A model generated the notes under the pieces. The model was not told where the DNA came from and did not search any database. It saw only the letters and a program-made list of their open reading frames with translations. A DNA stretch of 17,765 nucleotides, from assembly GCA_020847555.1 (NCBI GenBank), contig JADLBT010000460.1, positions 1 to 17,765 on the forward strand. The letters run 5' to 3'. Source of the DNA: Gemmataceae bacterium. Its GTDB lineage: Bacteria; Planctomycetota; Planctomycetia; Gemmatales; Gemmataceae. The position numbers were made by a program, and so were the translations under genes. This document shows positions 7,606-15,432 of the stretch, in pieces (the stretch's first letter is position 1; each line of letters opens with the position of its first letter).

Positions 7606-9390
7606 CTACTGGCCCGCCGCGGCCGGCGCAGGCGTCTCCCCGGGGTGAGTCAGTCGCCGGGCCAGGGCGAACGAGAGGCCGATCAACCCTGCGCCGACGA
7701 CCGCGGCGACGAGGCTCGGCACCCAGAACGTCAGCGTCAGGTCGGAGAGCGCCGTGTCGATGATGTCCCGGAACAGGCGGTCATAGGCAGCGGGCAGGCC
7801 CGAGCCATCGCCCACGGTCGCGTCCAGAATGCTCGCGCGGGCGAGGCTGCGCCCAACCAGCCAGCCGAAGAAGCCGATCGCGCCGGCTACGAGCAGCGGT
7901 GCCCCCGTCCACCGGAGCATGCTCACGCGGTCCGGATAGCGCAGCCAAGCGAGCAGCCCGAGCAAGGCGGCCCCGAGCGCCAGCGACAGCGGCCGCAGCC
8001 AGCCCGACGCCCAGCTCGTCCAGTAGACAGTCCAGAGCGCGTCCGAGACGTCCCGCTCGACGTCCGGGGGCGGCCCGAGCAGATACCGCGTCTCTCCACC
8101 CTCGTTCACCTCTCGGATGTACTTGCCGCGCACCAGGCTGTCACGCGAGCCGGAGGTCGACTCTTTCAGCAGCGGTCCCATGCCCGCCTTGATCGCCTCC
8201 TCCATGTCGTCGTCGCCCACGGCCGCCCGGATCTCCCGGATCGTCTTGGCGTCTTCTCCCCGGGCCGGGTCCAGACCGCCAGCCGTCACGATCATGGACG
8301 TGATCTCCTCGCGCTTGCTCGCCGGGATCTCGTAGTCGGGAACGACGTCCGACAGCTTGCCCTCCCGCTTGATACCGTCCAGAGTCCGCTGCATGTCTGC
8401 CTTGAACTCCTCGTAGCTGTCCGCCTCTCGCGTGGGGAGACCGATCAGTTCCTCGGTTATCAATGAGACGGCGCCCGCGCCAACCCCACCCACAACCTCG
8501 GTGACGTCGAGCGACAGGTCGAGCGAGGAATGGTGCTTCAGGTACGCGATCAGCCGATCGACGCCCGCTTCCACGATCTCCTGCAGAAGGAGCGTCGGGA
8601 CGACCGTCTGCACGGCGTCGACCAGCTCGATAGGCAGGACGTCGACGCCGCCGAGCAGGTCGTTCGTCTCTCCGCTCAGGGTGGGGTCCCGCGCTACTTC
8701 GGTGTATGCCCGGTTATAGGCGTCGCTGTGGTCCAGTACGCCCTTGTAGTAGTCGGCCTGGAGCAGCTTCGACTCCACCGCGTTCGTTCCCAGGAAGAGC
8801 ACGAACATCACCACCACCGCCAGGGCGACGAGCGTCGCCGGCAGCTGCCCGCGCGGGCCACGCGCCCGCACAACAGCGGCCGCCGCGGGCACCGCTGCTG
8901 GTTGGCCCCGCTGGCGTTCCACGGGCAGCGGCGGCACGGCCCGGCTCGGTCCGGGCGCAAAGGGGGACGGTGACTGCCGCCGGGCGGGCGTGCGCGGACG
9001 CTCCATAACCAGATCCGGCGCCGGCACGTCCGCGGGGGTCGGGGGTTGCCCGGGCTCCACTAGTGTCTGTCCGGCTGCCGGCTGGACGAGCGTCTCCGTC
9101 TCGCCGGACAGCACCAGCGTCGTGTCCGCGATGCGGACGCGGTCGCCCGGGCCCAGCCGCACCGGCTGGTTGGCGGTCGCCGGCTGCCCGTTGATCAGCG
9201 ACCCGTTGGCGCTGCCAACGTCCGTGAAGTAGACGACGCCACCTTCAGCCCGGAGCGTGGCGTGGCGGCGCGAGACGCTCGGTGCCTCGAGGACGACGTC
9301 GTTCTCCGGCGCCCGCCCGATCGTCAACGTGCCCTCGATCGGGTAGGTGCGGTTCTCGCCCGCGCAGTCGACCGTGACAGTGATGGCCAT
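7606..9390 (-). CDS. FHA-domain integral membrane protein
   Basis: A 594-residue protein with an N-terminal forkhead-associated domain (about 1-96), which reads phosphothreonine peptides. The binding signatures are visible: GR (25-26), SRRH (40-43), and SANGSLING (60-68). A disordered Pro-rich stretch (about 110-180) leads to a first membrane span (about 182-203), a roughly 260-residue region predicted to lie outside (204-463), then three more spans (about 464-483, 494-514 and 553-577). The four-span topology puts FHA and C-terminus inside. I do not recognise the large outside region. Lying between two Ser/Thr kinase genes on the same strand, it is probably a reader or scaffold of their autophosphorylated forms; this is inference. 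The ATG at 9390 has only a weak ribosome site, but the FHA domain begins right there. Confidence 0.88.
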   Translation of the reverse strand: MAITVTVDCAGENRTYPIEGTLTIGRAPENDVVLEAPSVSRRHATLRAEGGVVYFTDVGSANGSLINGQPATANQPVRLGPGDRVRIADTTLVLSGETETLVQPAAGQTLVEPGQPPTPADVPAPDLVMERPRTPARRQSPSPFAPGPSRAVPPLPVERQRGQPAAVPAAAAVVRARGPRGQLPATLVALAVVVMFVLFLGTNAVESKLLQADYYKGVLDHSDAYNRAYTEVARDPTLSGETNDLLGGVDVLPIELVDAVQTVVPTLLLQEIVEAGVDRLIAYLKHHSSLDLSLDVTEVVGGVGAGAVSLITEELIGLPTREADSYEEFKADMQRTLDGIKREGKLSDVVPDYEIPASKREEITSMIVTAGGLDPARGEDAKTIREIRAAVGDDDMEEAIKAGMGPLLKESTSGSRDSLVRGKYIREVNEGGETRYLLGPPPDVERDVSDALWTVYWTSWASGWLRPLSLALGAALLGLLAWLRYPDRVSMLRWTGAPLLVAGAIGFFGWLVGRSLARASILDATVGDGSGLPAAYDRLFRDIIDTALSDLTLTFWVPSLVAAVVGAGLIGLSFALARRLTHPGETPAPAAAGQ

Positions 9391-9403
9391 TGCTAAGTCC
9401 CGA

Positions 9404-9433
9404 ACCCTACGCGGCTGGCGGCCCGCAGTTCAA
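9404..9433 (-). promoter_or_regulatory. Possible promoter before the FHA gene
   Basis: In the 78-bp gap between the upstream kinase stop and the FHA start, the minus strand has TTGAAC (9433-9428) and TAGGGT (9409-9404) with an 18-bp spacer. The match is moderate and may be chance. If real, the FHA and second kinase genes would not depend only on the first kinase promoter. Confidence 0.28.
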
Positions 9434-9468
9434 GGGCACACCTCACCCTCTGCCCTCGCTTGGCCGGC

Positions 9469-11394
9469 TCAGCTTGCCGGCCGCCCGACGATCGTACAGG
9501 CGGGCGAGTCGTACTTCTCTGTGAGGAGCGCGTCGCCGATGGTGACGGCGTCCGCGAACGAGGCCCGCACGGTCGCCGTCCCCCGCTGCCCGCCCGTTGC
9601 CGCCACCGGGTAGGTGAACTCGAAGTCCACCATCCTGAAGGTGAAGGTGCCAATGTGAATGTCGCGGTCCTGCACACCCGTCACCGTCACCCGATCGCCG
9701 TCGTTGATCACCGTCGCCGTACCGGTCGCAGGCGTGAAGCGGAAGGAGACCGGGTAGCGGTCCCCCGGCCGTGCACCGAAGGGGCAGTCGTTGCTCTGGA
9801 TGCGGAAAGCGAAGTCCCAGCGGTCGAGCACCTTGATCGACGGCACCGTCACCTGCGTCGCGCCCGGCGTCACCGATCCTCCGCCTCCCGGGACAGTCGT
9901 TGCCTGCGTGGACGTGGGCGTTGGCGTCGGCTCGTCTTTGTCGCTGCCGCCGAGGGCCAAGAACGCCGCCCCCGCGCCGCCGACGGCGAGGACCGCCAAC
10001 GCCCCGAGGCCGACCAGCCAGCCCCTCGACCGACCGCCCCCGGTCCGGCTCGTCCCCACAGGGATCGCAGCGACGTTCACGAAAGCGGCGCGCGAGCCGT
10101 CGTCGCGCTGGGCGGCCACCTGAAACTGGATGCCGCGGCTGCTCCGGGCCGCCGGCCGCACCTGGCGAACCTCCATCTGCAACTGTTGACTGCCGCCGGC
10201 CGCGATCGTCACCGCCGGCGGGACGGCGGCCGTCAGGACGCCTGTCGGCTCGTTGAAAAGGAAGGCGACGCGCACGGCACGCCCTCCGGGGTTGCTCACG
10301 GCCAGCTCATAGCGGCTCACGTCTCCCGGGCCGGGCCCCAGGAAGCGCGCCGTCATCGTCAACGGCGTCGCGCCCGCGGTCCCGCCCTGCGCTGCTGGCG
10401 CCGGCCGGGTCGGTGCCGCCGGGGGCGTGCCGCCGCCCGCCACGCGTGTTGGTGGCGCGGCGGGCGGCGCGGTCGGCGGCACCGGGCGCGAGGGCGTCAT
10501 GCCCGCGGTTCCGGCGGTCGCCCCGCCGCCGCCACGGGCCGCCGTCGGTGAGTCGCGCAGATGAAGGTAGCCGGCCATCGCCCGCTCAAGGGCGCCGGCC
10601 AGTTCCGTCGCCGTCTGATAGCGGTCGCGGGGGTCCTTCTCCATGCAGCGGCGGATCGGGTTCACCACACTGTCGGGGAGTTCTGTCAGCGGACCCATCT
10701 GCACCTGCGCCGTCTGGTGCTGGCGCAAAACGTCCCAGACCGTCCCCGCCTGAAAGGGCGGGTGGCCCGCGAGCATGCAGTAGAGGGTCGCGCCCAGCGA
10801 GTAGATGTCGGTGCGGTGGTCCGCATCGCCCACCACCTGCTCCGGTGCGGCGAATTCCGCTGTGCCCACGAAGCCGCCGGCCGCCGTCAACCCCGTACCC
10901 CCTTCGGAGCGAGCGATGCCGAAGTCCGTCACCTTCACGCGGCCGTCTTTCGTCAGCAGGATGTTGTCGGGCTTGATGTCGCGATGGACGATGCCGTGCG
11001 CTGCCGCTTCCTCGAGGGCGCGGGCGACGTCGATGCCGATGCGCAGGGCGCGCAGCGGCTCCAACGGGCCCTTCTTCAGCTCGCCGCCGACGGTCGAGCC
11101 TTCGACGAACTCCATCACGAGGTAGTAGTTCCCGTCGGCCACGCCAAAATCGAGCAGCCGCACAGAGTAGGGCGACCGCAGCAGGGCCGCGATGTGCGCC
11201 TCTCGTTCGAAGCGATCGCGGAAGCTGCTGTCCTCGGCCGCAAGCCACGGATGCAACAGCTTGACAGCGACGCGACCGCCGTCGCGCGTGTCTTCTGCCT
11301 CGTAGACGGTGCCCATGCCGCCGCGCCCGAGCTCGCGCACCAGCCGATACTGCTTGACCTGGGTGAGCAGGACGTCGTCGGGCTGGCCTGACAT
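9469..11394 (-). CDS. Hanks-type Ser/Thr protein kinase with an Ig-like insert, one membrane span and an extracytoplasmic domain
   Basis: A 641-residue receptor kinase and first gene of the kinase-FHA-kinase group. The kinase domain (about 16-275) keeps all catalytic elements: GRGGMG (23-28), Lys45, HRD (137-139), Asn144, DFG (157-159), GTAEFAAPE. After a Gly/Pro/Ala linker comes a beta-rich segment (about 345-446; VSRYELAVSNPGGRAVRV and PPAVTIAAGGSQQLQMEV) that looks like an Ig-like/NEW3-type fold, here still on the cytoplasmic side. A membrane span (459-481) and a Thr/Pro stalk lead to an outside domain (about 521-641) with Cys537 and Cys633, related to that of the downstream kinase. The ATG has GGAGGGAGA directly upstream. 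The catalytic half is very similar to the other kinase, pointing to a local gene duplication. It is divergent from the zinc-ribbon gene at 11556. Confidence 0.93.
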   Translation of the reverse strand: MSGQPDDVLLTQVKQYRLVRELGRGGMGTVYEAEDTRDGGRVAVKLLHPWLAAEDSSFRDRFEREAHIAALLRSPYSVRLLDFGVADGNYYLVMEFVEGSTVGGELKKGPLEPLRALRIGIDVARALEEAAAHGIVHRDIKPDNILLTKDGRVKVTDFGIARSEGGTGLTAAGGFVGTAEFAAPEQVVGDADHRTDIYSLGATLYCMLAGHPPFQAGTVWDVLRQHQTAQVQMGPLTELPDSVVNPIRRCMEKDPRDRYQTATELAGALERAMAGYLHLRDSPTAARGGGGATAGTAGMTPSRPVPPTAPPAAPPTRVAGGGTPPAAPTRPAPAAQGGTAGATPLTMTARFLGPGPGDVSRYELAVSNPGGRAVRVAFLFNEPTGVLTAAVPPAVTIAAGGSQQLQMEVRQVRPAARSSRGIQFQVAAQRDDGSRAAFVNVAAIPVGTSRTGGGRSRGWLVGLGALAVLAVGGAGAAFLALGGSDKDEPTPTPTSTQATTVPGGGGSVTPGATQVTVPSIKVLDRWDFAFRIQSNDCPFGARPGDRYPVSFRFTPATGTATVINDGDRVTVTGVQDRDIHIGTFTFRMVDFEFTYPVAATGGQRGTATVRASFADAVTIGDALLTEKYDSPACTIVGRPAS

Positions 11395-11555
11395 TCTCCC
11401 TCCGATAGCGCGTGCACGCCGGTTTGTCCCCCGGACGATACTCCTTCGCGGCGCTCTACGGAGCGGGCCGTCTTGCCTCCCCGCGCCCGCTCGGGCCTTC
11501 CCCTGCGCCCTGCTGTCGCGTAGGCTGCCGCCAGACCAGCCGCCGGGGAGGCCAT
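11395..11555. other. Divergent intergenic region between the kinase and zinc-ribbon genes
   Basis: This 161-bp gap must hold the start signals for two divergent genes. I can see the ribosome sites, GGAGGGAGA for the kinase (minus) and GGGGAGG at 11545-11551 for the zinc-ribbon gene (plus). I find no convincing -35/-10 pair for either direction, no palindrome and no RNA gene. The plus-strand frame of the zinc-ribbon gene stays open across it, which I take as a high-GC artefact. Confidence 0.5.
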
Positions 11556-13046
11556 GTGAACGAGCGTTGCCCGGCGTGCGGCGCTGCCAACCCCGACCGA
11601 GAGGCGCTCTTCTGCGCCTTCTGTGGCGGCCGCCTGGAGGATATGCCGCCGGCCGTCGCCTGCCCGGCCTGCGGCGGCGTCAACGAGGCCGACTCGCGCT
11701 TCTGCTCCGCCTGCGGGGCCGCCCTGACGCCGGCCGACGCCCCCGCAAGCACCGCGGCACCGGGGACGGCGTCCTGCCCGGCCTGCGCCGCCGCCAACCC
11801 CGCCGACGCTCGCTTCTGTTTCGCGTGCGGCTCGGCCATCCCCTCCCACAGCGCCGTCGAGCAGGGCGAGATCGCCTGCCCCTCCTGTCAGACCCGAAAC
11901 CCGCGAGACGCCCGCTTCTGCCTCGCTTGCGGGGAACCGATTCCCGAAGAGGAGGATCGCCGGCGCCTGGGAGCGGCCCTGCCCTTCGGCCTCGCCGGCG
12001 CGGGCGGTGGCCTTGCTGGCGCCGCCGGCACGACAGGCCTCGGTGGCCTCGGCGCAGCCACAGCTCCCGCCGCGATGGCCGGCGCCGGCGCCGGCCTCGG
12101 CGCCGAAGCTCTCGCCGGGGCGGGCAGCTCCGCGCTCGCGGGTGCCGGCGCTGTCCAGACCGGTGCAATGGCGGGCGCCGGCATGGCTCAGAGCGGCATG
12201 ATGGCGGGCGCCGGCATGGCGCCGAGCAGCGCCATGGCCGGTGCCGGCGCCCTCGAATCGCCGACCGCCCTTGCCGGGGCCGGCGCGGCCAGTCCGGCCG
12301 AAGCGCTGGGAGGCGCCGGCGCGACCTCGGTGCCGCCGTCAGCACCTCCCTCTCCGCCCATGTCTCAACCGCCGCCCGCGCCGAGTTCGCCCCCGGCAAC
12401 GCAGCCGCCCCCGGCACCGCAACCCTCACCACCGCCCCAGCCGTCGCCCCAGCCGCAGCAGTTCCGGCCCGGAGGCTTTCGCCACGGTCTTGGTCGCGTC
12501 GTCCGCGTCGTCGCCTTCACGTCCGTCGCGGCAGGAACGGTCGTCATGGCCCTGGCCGTGCTCTTTGCCCTCCTCATGTTCACCGGCGACCCGGAACCCT
12601 GCGTGGCGCGCACCAGCACGCCCGCTGCGGCCGCGGTCGCCAGAGCCGCGCAGAAATGGGAAGCCTTCAAGGCCGCCGGCCCGGGCACAACCGTCTCCTT
12701 CGACGAGCAGGAAGCGACCTCGCGCGGCGTCGCCTACCTGGAAGAGCGGGACGTGCCCCTCAAGAACCTCCAGGTCTACTTCTGCCCCGACGGCCACGCC
12801 GAAGTGAAGGGCCGCGTGACCATCCTCGGGCGCGACGTCAATGTTCTCTTCCGCGGTCACCTCGACGTCTCCGGCGGCAAGAACCGCGTCGTCGTCGATT
12901 CCGTCGACGCCGGCAACCTCCCCTCGTGGGTCGGCACCCGTGTCGTCAACGAGATCCTCGACCGCAACAACGCACGCAACCTTCCCCTCGGGCTGACGCT
13001 CACCGCCAGCACCTCCAGCGACGGAGTTCATACGCTGAAGAAGTAG
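11556..13046 (+). CDS. Membrane protein with four N-terminal zinc ribbons and an AGAG-repeat linker
   Basis: From the GTG at 11556 (GGGGAGG 4 nt upstream) it is 496 residues. Four complete zinc ribbons stand in a row, each CxxC-x(10-11)-CxxC: Cys5/8/20/23, 36/39/50/53, 74/77/88/91 and 108/111/122/125. A low-complexity region (about 145-256) repeats (L/M)AGAG at least eight times, followed by a Pro/Gln-rich linker (about 259-302), one membrane span (about 315-344), and an outside domain (about 355-496) with SFDEQEATSRGVAYL, LKNLQVYFCPDG and LFRGHLDVSGG. That last domain faintly resembles DUF2993/LmeA-like lipid-binding proteins; this is a weak impression. The zinc ribbons should be cytoplasmic and could bind protein or nucleic acid. 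An ATG at 11554 is out of frame. Function unknown; it may work with the divergent kinases. Confidence 0.85.
   Translation: MNERCPACGAANPDREALFCAFCGGRLEDMPPAVACPACGGVNEADSRFCSACGAALTPADAPASTAAPGTASCPACAAANPADARFCFACGSAIPSHSAVEQGEIACPSCQTRNPRDARFCLACGEPIPEEEDRRRLGAALPFGLAGAGGGLAGAAGTTGLGGLGAATAPAAMAGAGAGLGAEALAGAGSSALAGAGAVQTGAMAGAGMAQSGMMAGAGMAPSSAMAGAGALESPTALAGAGAASPAEALGGAGATSVPPSAPPSPPMSQPPPAPSSPPATQPPPAPQPSPPPQPSPQPQQFRPGGFRHGLGRVVRVVAFTSVAAGTVVMALAVLFALLMFTGDPEPCVARTSTPAAAAVARAAQKWEAFKAAGPGTTVSFDEQEATSRGVAYLEERDVPLKNLQVYFCPDGHAEVKGRVTILGRDVNVLFRGHLDVSGGKNRVVVDSVDAGNLPSWVGTRVVNEILDRNNARNLPLGLTLTASTSSDGVHTLKK
11988..12323 (+). repeat. In-frame GC-rich repeat coding for AGAG units
   Basis: Within the zinc-ribbon gene, GCCGGCGCCGGC-like blocks recur roughly every 30-36 bp, each coding for (L/M)AGAG or LGGAG. 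One exact 19-bp copy, atggcgggcgccggcatgg, occurs at 12168-12186 and again at 12201-12219, a 33-bp period. The units stay in frame, so the array may grow or shrink by slippage or recombination without breaking the gene. Confidence 0.75.
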
Positions 13047-13078
13047 TGCTGCCCGACCGTGCTGGGGTGACAGGTGGG

Positions 13079-14506
13079 CTAGGACGTCCAGGCACCGCCG
13101 ACAGGCAGGGCCTCGCGCGGCTCGCTCCACAAGGCGCCGTTCAGGCGCGCGTTCCGCCGTGGCGCGCGCGGTCCGTCGAGGCCGACCCGAAGGACTTCGC
13201 TCCAGCGGCTGGCGAAGGCGAGCGGCCGCCCGACCCGGGCCTCCGCTTCCGCGACGCTCATGCTGTCGAGGAACTGGCGGCCGAAGTAGTCCAGGCTGAC
13301 CCGTGGCAGGACGAAACAGTCCGCCGCCAGCCCCGCCAGCGCCTCGACGTAGTCCGCCCCGCAAAGCAGGCCGCTCACGTTGATGCGCTCCCCGAAGGTA
13401 CGGTTACTCACCGGTACGACCTCCACCGTCGCGCCCGAGAGGAGGGCGAACTCCGCAGCGAGCGGCGCCAGCACTTTCGCGGCCAGTGTGCCGCAGCCCA
13501 GCACGAGGCGCCTGCCGGCCAGCACGCCTGGCCGCTGGCGCAGGCGCCGCCGCGTCCGCTTCCAGTCTTCCAGCAGCGCCCCGACCATGCCGATGCCGTT
13601 CTCGTACTGCGGGTAGCCGTCGTAGTGCGACGCCGGCGGCACCGGCTCACCCGCCGTGACGTAGTATTCGTCGCTGCACTGCACGATCGTGGCCCCGTGT
13701 CGGCGTCGCAGCTCGCGCTGGAGCGGCCGCAGGCGCGCCACGAGCGCACGCGCATACTCCGCCTGCGGTCGCACCAGCTCGACGCCGTCCCGTTCCACCG
13801 ACCAGTCTTCGAGCTTCGGGCTCGCCCCGACCGGGACGACCGAGACGGTCTGCACCGTCGGATAGAGTGCGGCCAGGTCCCGCACCGAGCGGGAGAGGTG
13901 CTCGCCGTCGTTGACGCCGGGACAGAGGACGATCTGGCTATGCACCTGCAGGCCAAGCTCGCCCAGACGCCGGAGCTGCACGAGCACGTCGGGTGCCGAC
14001 GGGTTGCCGAGCATCCGCCGCCGCAGGGCCAGATCAGTGGCGTGCACAGAGACGTTGAGCGGGCTCAGCCGCTGCTCCTCCAGCCGCACCCAGTCCTCCT
14101 CCTCCAGGTTCGTCAGCGTGACGAAGTTGCCGTGGAGGAAGCTCAACCGGTAGTCGTCGTCCTTCAGGTAGAGCGACTTGCGCATGCCCTTCGGCAGGCC
14201 CTTGAGGAAGCAGAAGAAGCAGTTGTTGTTGCACAGCGTGACGTCGTCCCAGGTGGCGCGCTCGAACTCGAAGCCGAGGTCCTCGTCGATCTCCTTCTCG
14301 AAAACGATGACGTCGTCCACGTCGTCGGCCGTGCGAATGCGCACCTCCACCTCGGCTTCTGCCTGGTAGAACTGCAGGTCCACGACGTCGCGCAGCACCC
14401 GGCCGCCGAGGCTTACAAGGCGGTCACCTGGCCGCACGCCGGCACGGGCGGCAAGCGAGCCGGGCCGCACACCAGTGATCAACGCGGGCGCCGGCGGCCG
14501 GGTCAC
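13079..14506 (-). CDS. Radical SAM protein with N-terminal PDZ-like domain and C-terminal DUF512
   Basis: A 475-residue protein of the conserved PDZ/radical SAM/DUF512 family (TIGR03279 type), whose reaction is not known to me. A PDZ-like segment (about 8-60; ITGVRPGSLAARAGVRPGD) precedes the radical SAM cluster site CNNNCFFC (Cys92, Cys96, Cys99; CX3CX2C) and the highly characteristic KGLPKGMRKSLYLKDDDYRLSF. The C-terminal half has GERINVSGLLCGADY (about 372-386), typical of DUF512. I chose the GTG at 14506, which overlaps the ispH stop (GTGA). The frame runs on to 14608, but that part is out-of-frame ispH. It ends the housekeeping operon. In many bacteria this family sits just upstream of the GTPase gene der; here a convergent gene follows instead. 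Confidence 0.9.
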   Translation of the reverse strand: MTRPPAPALITGVRPGSLAARAGVRPGDRLVSLGGRVLRDVVDLQFYQAEAEVEVRIRTADDVDDVIVFEKEIDEDLGFEFERATWDDVTLCNNNCFFCFLKGLPKGMRKSLYLKDDDYRLSFLHGNFVTLTNLEEEDWVRLEEQRLSPLNVSVHATDLALRRRMLGNPSAPDVLVQLRRLGELGLQVHSQIVLCPGVNDGEHLSRSVRDLAALYPTVQTVSVVPVGASPKLEDWSVERDGVELVRPQAEYARALVARLRPLQRELRRRHGATIVQCSDEYYVTAGEPVPPASHYDGYPQYENGIGMVGALLEDWKRTRRRLRQRPGVLAGRRLVLGCGTLAAKVLAPLAAEFALLSGATVEVVPVSNRTFGERINVSGLLCGADYVEALAGLAADCFVLPRVSLDYFGRQFLDSMSVAEAEARVGRPLAFASRWSEVLRVGLDGPRAPRRNARLNGALWSEPREALPVGGAWTS

Positions 14507-15432
14507 GCGGCCAGGAACTGCCGGATGCGCGCCTCGACCTCGTCGATCGACGAATCGGGTGTCGAGGCGCCGGCTGTCAGCCCTATCCGCTCCGCCCCCA
14601 CAAACCACCCGGGCTCGAGCTCAGTCGCGTCCTCGATGAGATATGCGCGCCTTCCCTGCTCTTCGCATACTTCCTTGAGGTGGCGCGTGTTGGCGCTCTT
14701 TCGCCCGCCGACGACCACAACCACGTCAACCCGCCGGGCGAGTGCCGCCGCTGCTTCCTGCTGCGCGGTCGTCGCATGACAAAGCGTGTTCACTACGTTC
14801 AGCTCAAAGTTATGGTCACGCTGCAGCAGCATCAGGTTCCCCACGAAGCGGGCGAAATCCTCGATCTTGTGCGTGGTCTGGACCATCACGCCGACCTTGT
14901 TGGGAAAACCGCCGGGGAAGGACTCGACCACCGCGCGCAGCGACTCGAGGTCGGCACTCGGCACGATCGTGGCCTGCGAGACACCCTGGCTGTCGAACGT
15001 CCAGCCGAGAATGCCGCGCACCTCCTTGTGAGCCGGGTCCCCGAAAATGAGCACGTGCCAGCCGTCGCGCACGAACTTCTGCCCGTAGCGCTGCGCCCGC
15101 GTCACGATAGGGCAGGTCGTGTCGATGATCTCGAGACCGCTCTGTTCCAGCTCCGCGAGGACTTTCTCGCCGACCCCGTGGGCTGTGATGGCCACCCGTC
15201 CCTCGCGGACGCGGCTCGCCGTCGCTTCACCGATAGCACCGTCGATCTCGTCCGGACCCGGGAGCTGCAGCACGCCGTGCGCCTCGAGCCCGCGCACCAC
15301 GCGCGGGTTATGCACGATCTCGCCCACGCTGAAGACGGGATTCCCCGCCGACGCCTCGTTCTCCATGATCTGCACGGCGCGGCGCACGCCCATGCAAAAA
15401 CCCATCTCAGTCGCCCGCAGGATCTGAACCAT
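14503..15432 (-). CDS. ispH: 4-hydroxy-3-methylbut-2-enyl diphosphate reductase
   Basis: The last enzyme of the MEP isoprenoid pathway. It reduces HMBPP to isopentenyl and dimethylallyl diphosphate with a 4Fe-4S cluster. The 309-residue length is normal. The three cluster cysteines are Cys13 (GFCMGVRRA), Cys107 (TTCPIV) and Cys218 (TLCHATTAQQ). Substrate-binding residues are His41 (EIVHNP), His85 (AHGV) and, in PAHKEV, His135 and the proton-relay Glu137. The SANTRHL motif near 246-252 is also typical. The ATG at 15432 lies 26 bp inside the end of plsC, and its stop overlaps the next gene, so translation is probably coupled on both sides. The organism therefore makes isoprenoids by MEP rather than mevalonate, at least in part. 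Confidence 0.97.
   Translation of the reverse strand: MVQILRATEMGFCMGVRRAVQIMENEASAGNPVFSVGEIVHNPRVVRGLEAHGVLQLPGPDEIDGAIGEATASRVREGRVAITAHGVGEKVLAELEQSGLEIIDTTCPIVTRAQRYGQKFVRDGWHVLIFGDPAHKEVRGILGWTFDSQGVSQATIVPSADLESLRAVVESFPGGFPNKVGVMVQTTHKIEDFARFVGNLMLLQRDHNFELNVVNTLCHATTAQQEAAAALARRVDVVVVVGGRKSANTRHLKEVCEEQGRRAYLIEDATELEPGWFVGAERIGLTAGASTPDSSIDEVEARIRQFLAA

Noticed and set aside
11412..11555. Extended N-terminus of the zinc-ribbon protein from the ATG at 11412
   Set aside because: It is low-complexity Pro/Arg sequence before the first zinc ribbon, and the GTG at 11556 has a good ribosome site.
11988..12323. GCCGGC repeats as a CRISPR array or regulatory repeat
   Set aside because: The units are in frame, degenerate, without unique spacers, and inside a coding gene.
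11309..14779. Very long plus-strand open frame of over 1100 codons
   Set aside because: It is Arg/Pro-rich, crosses real genes on both strands and shows no domain; it is an effect of high GC.
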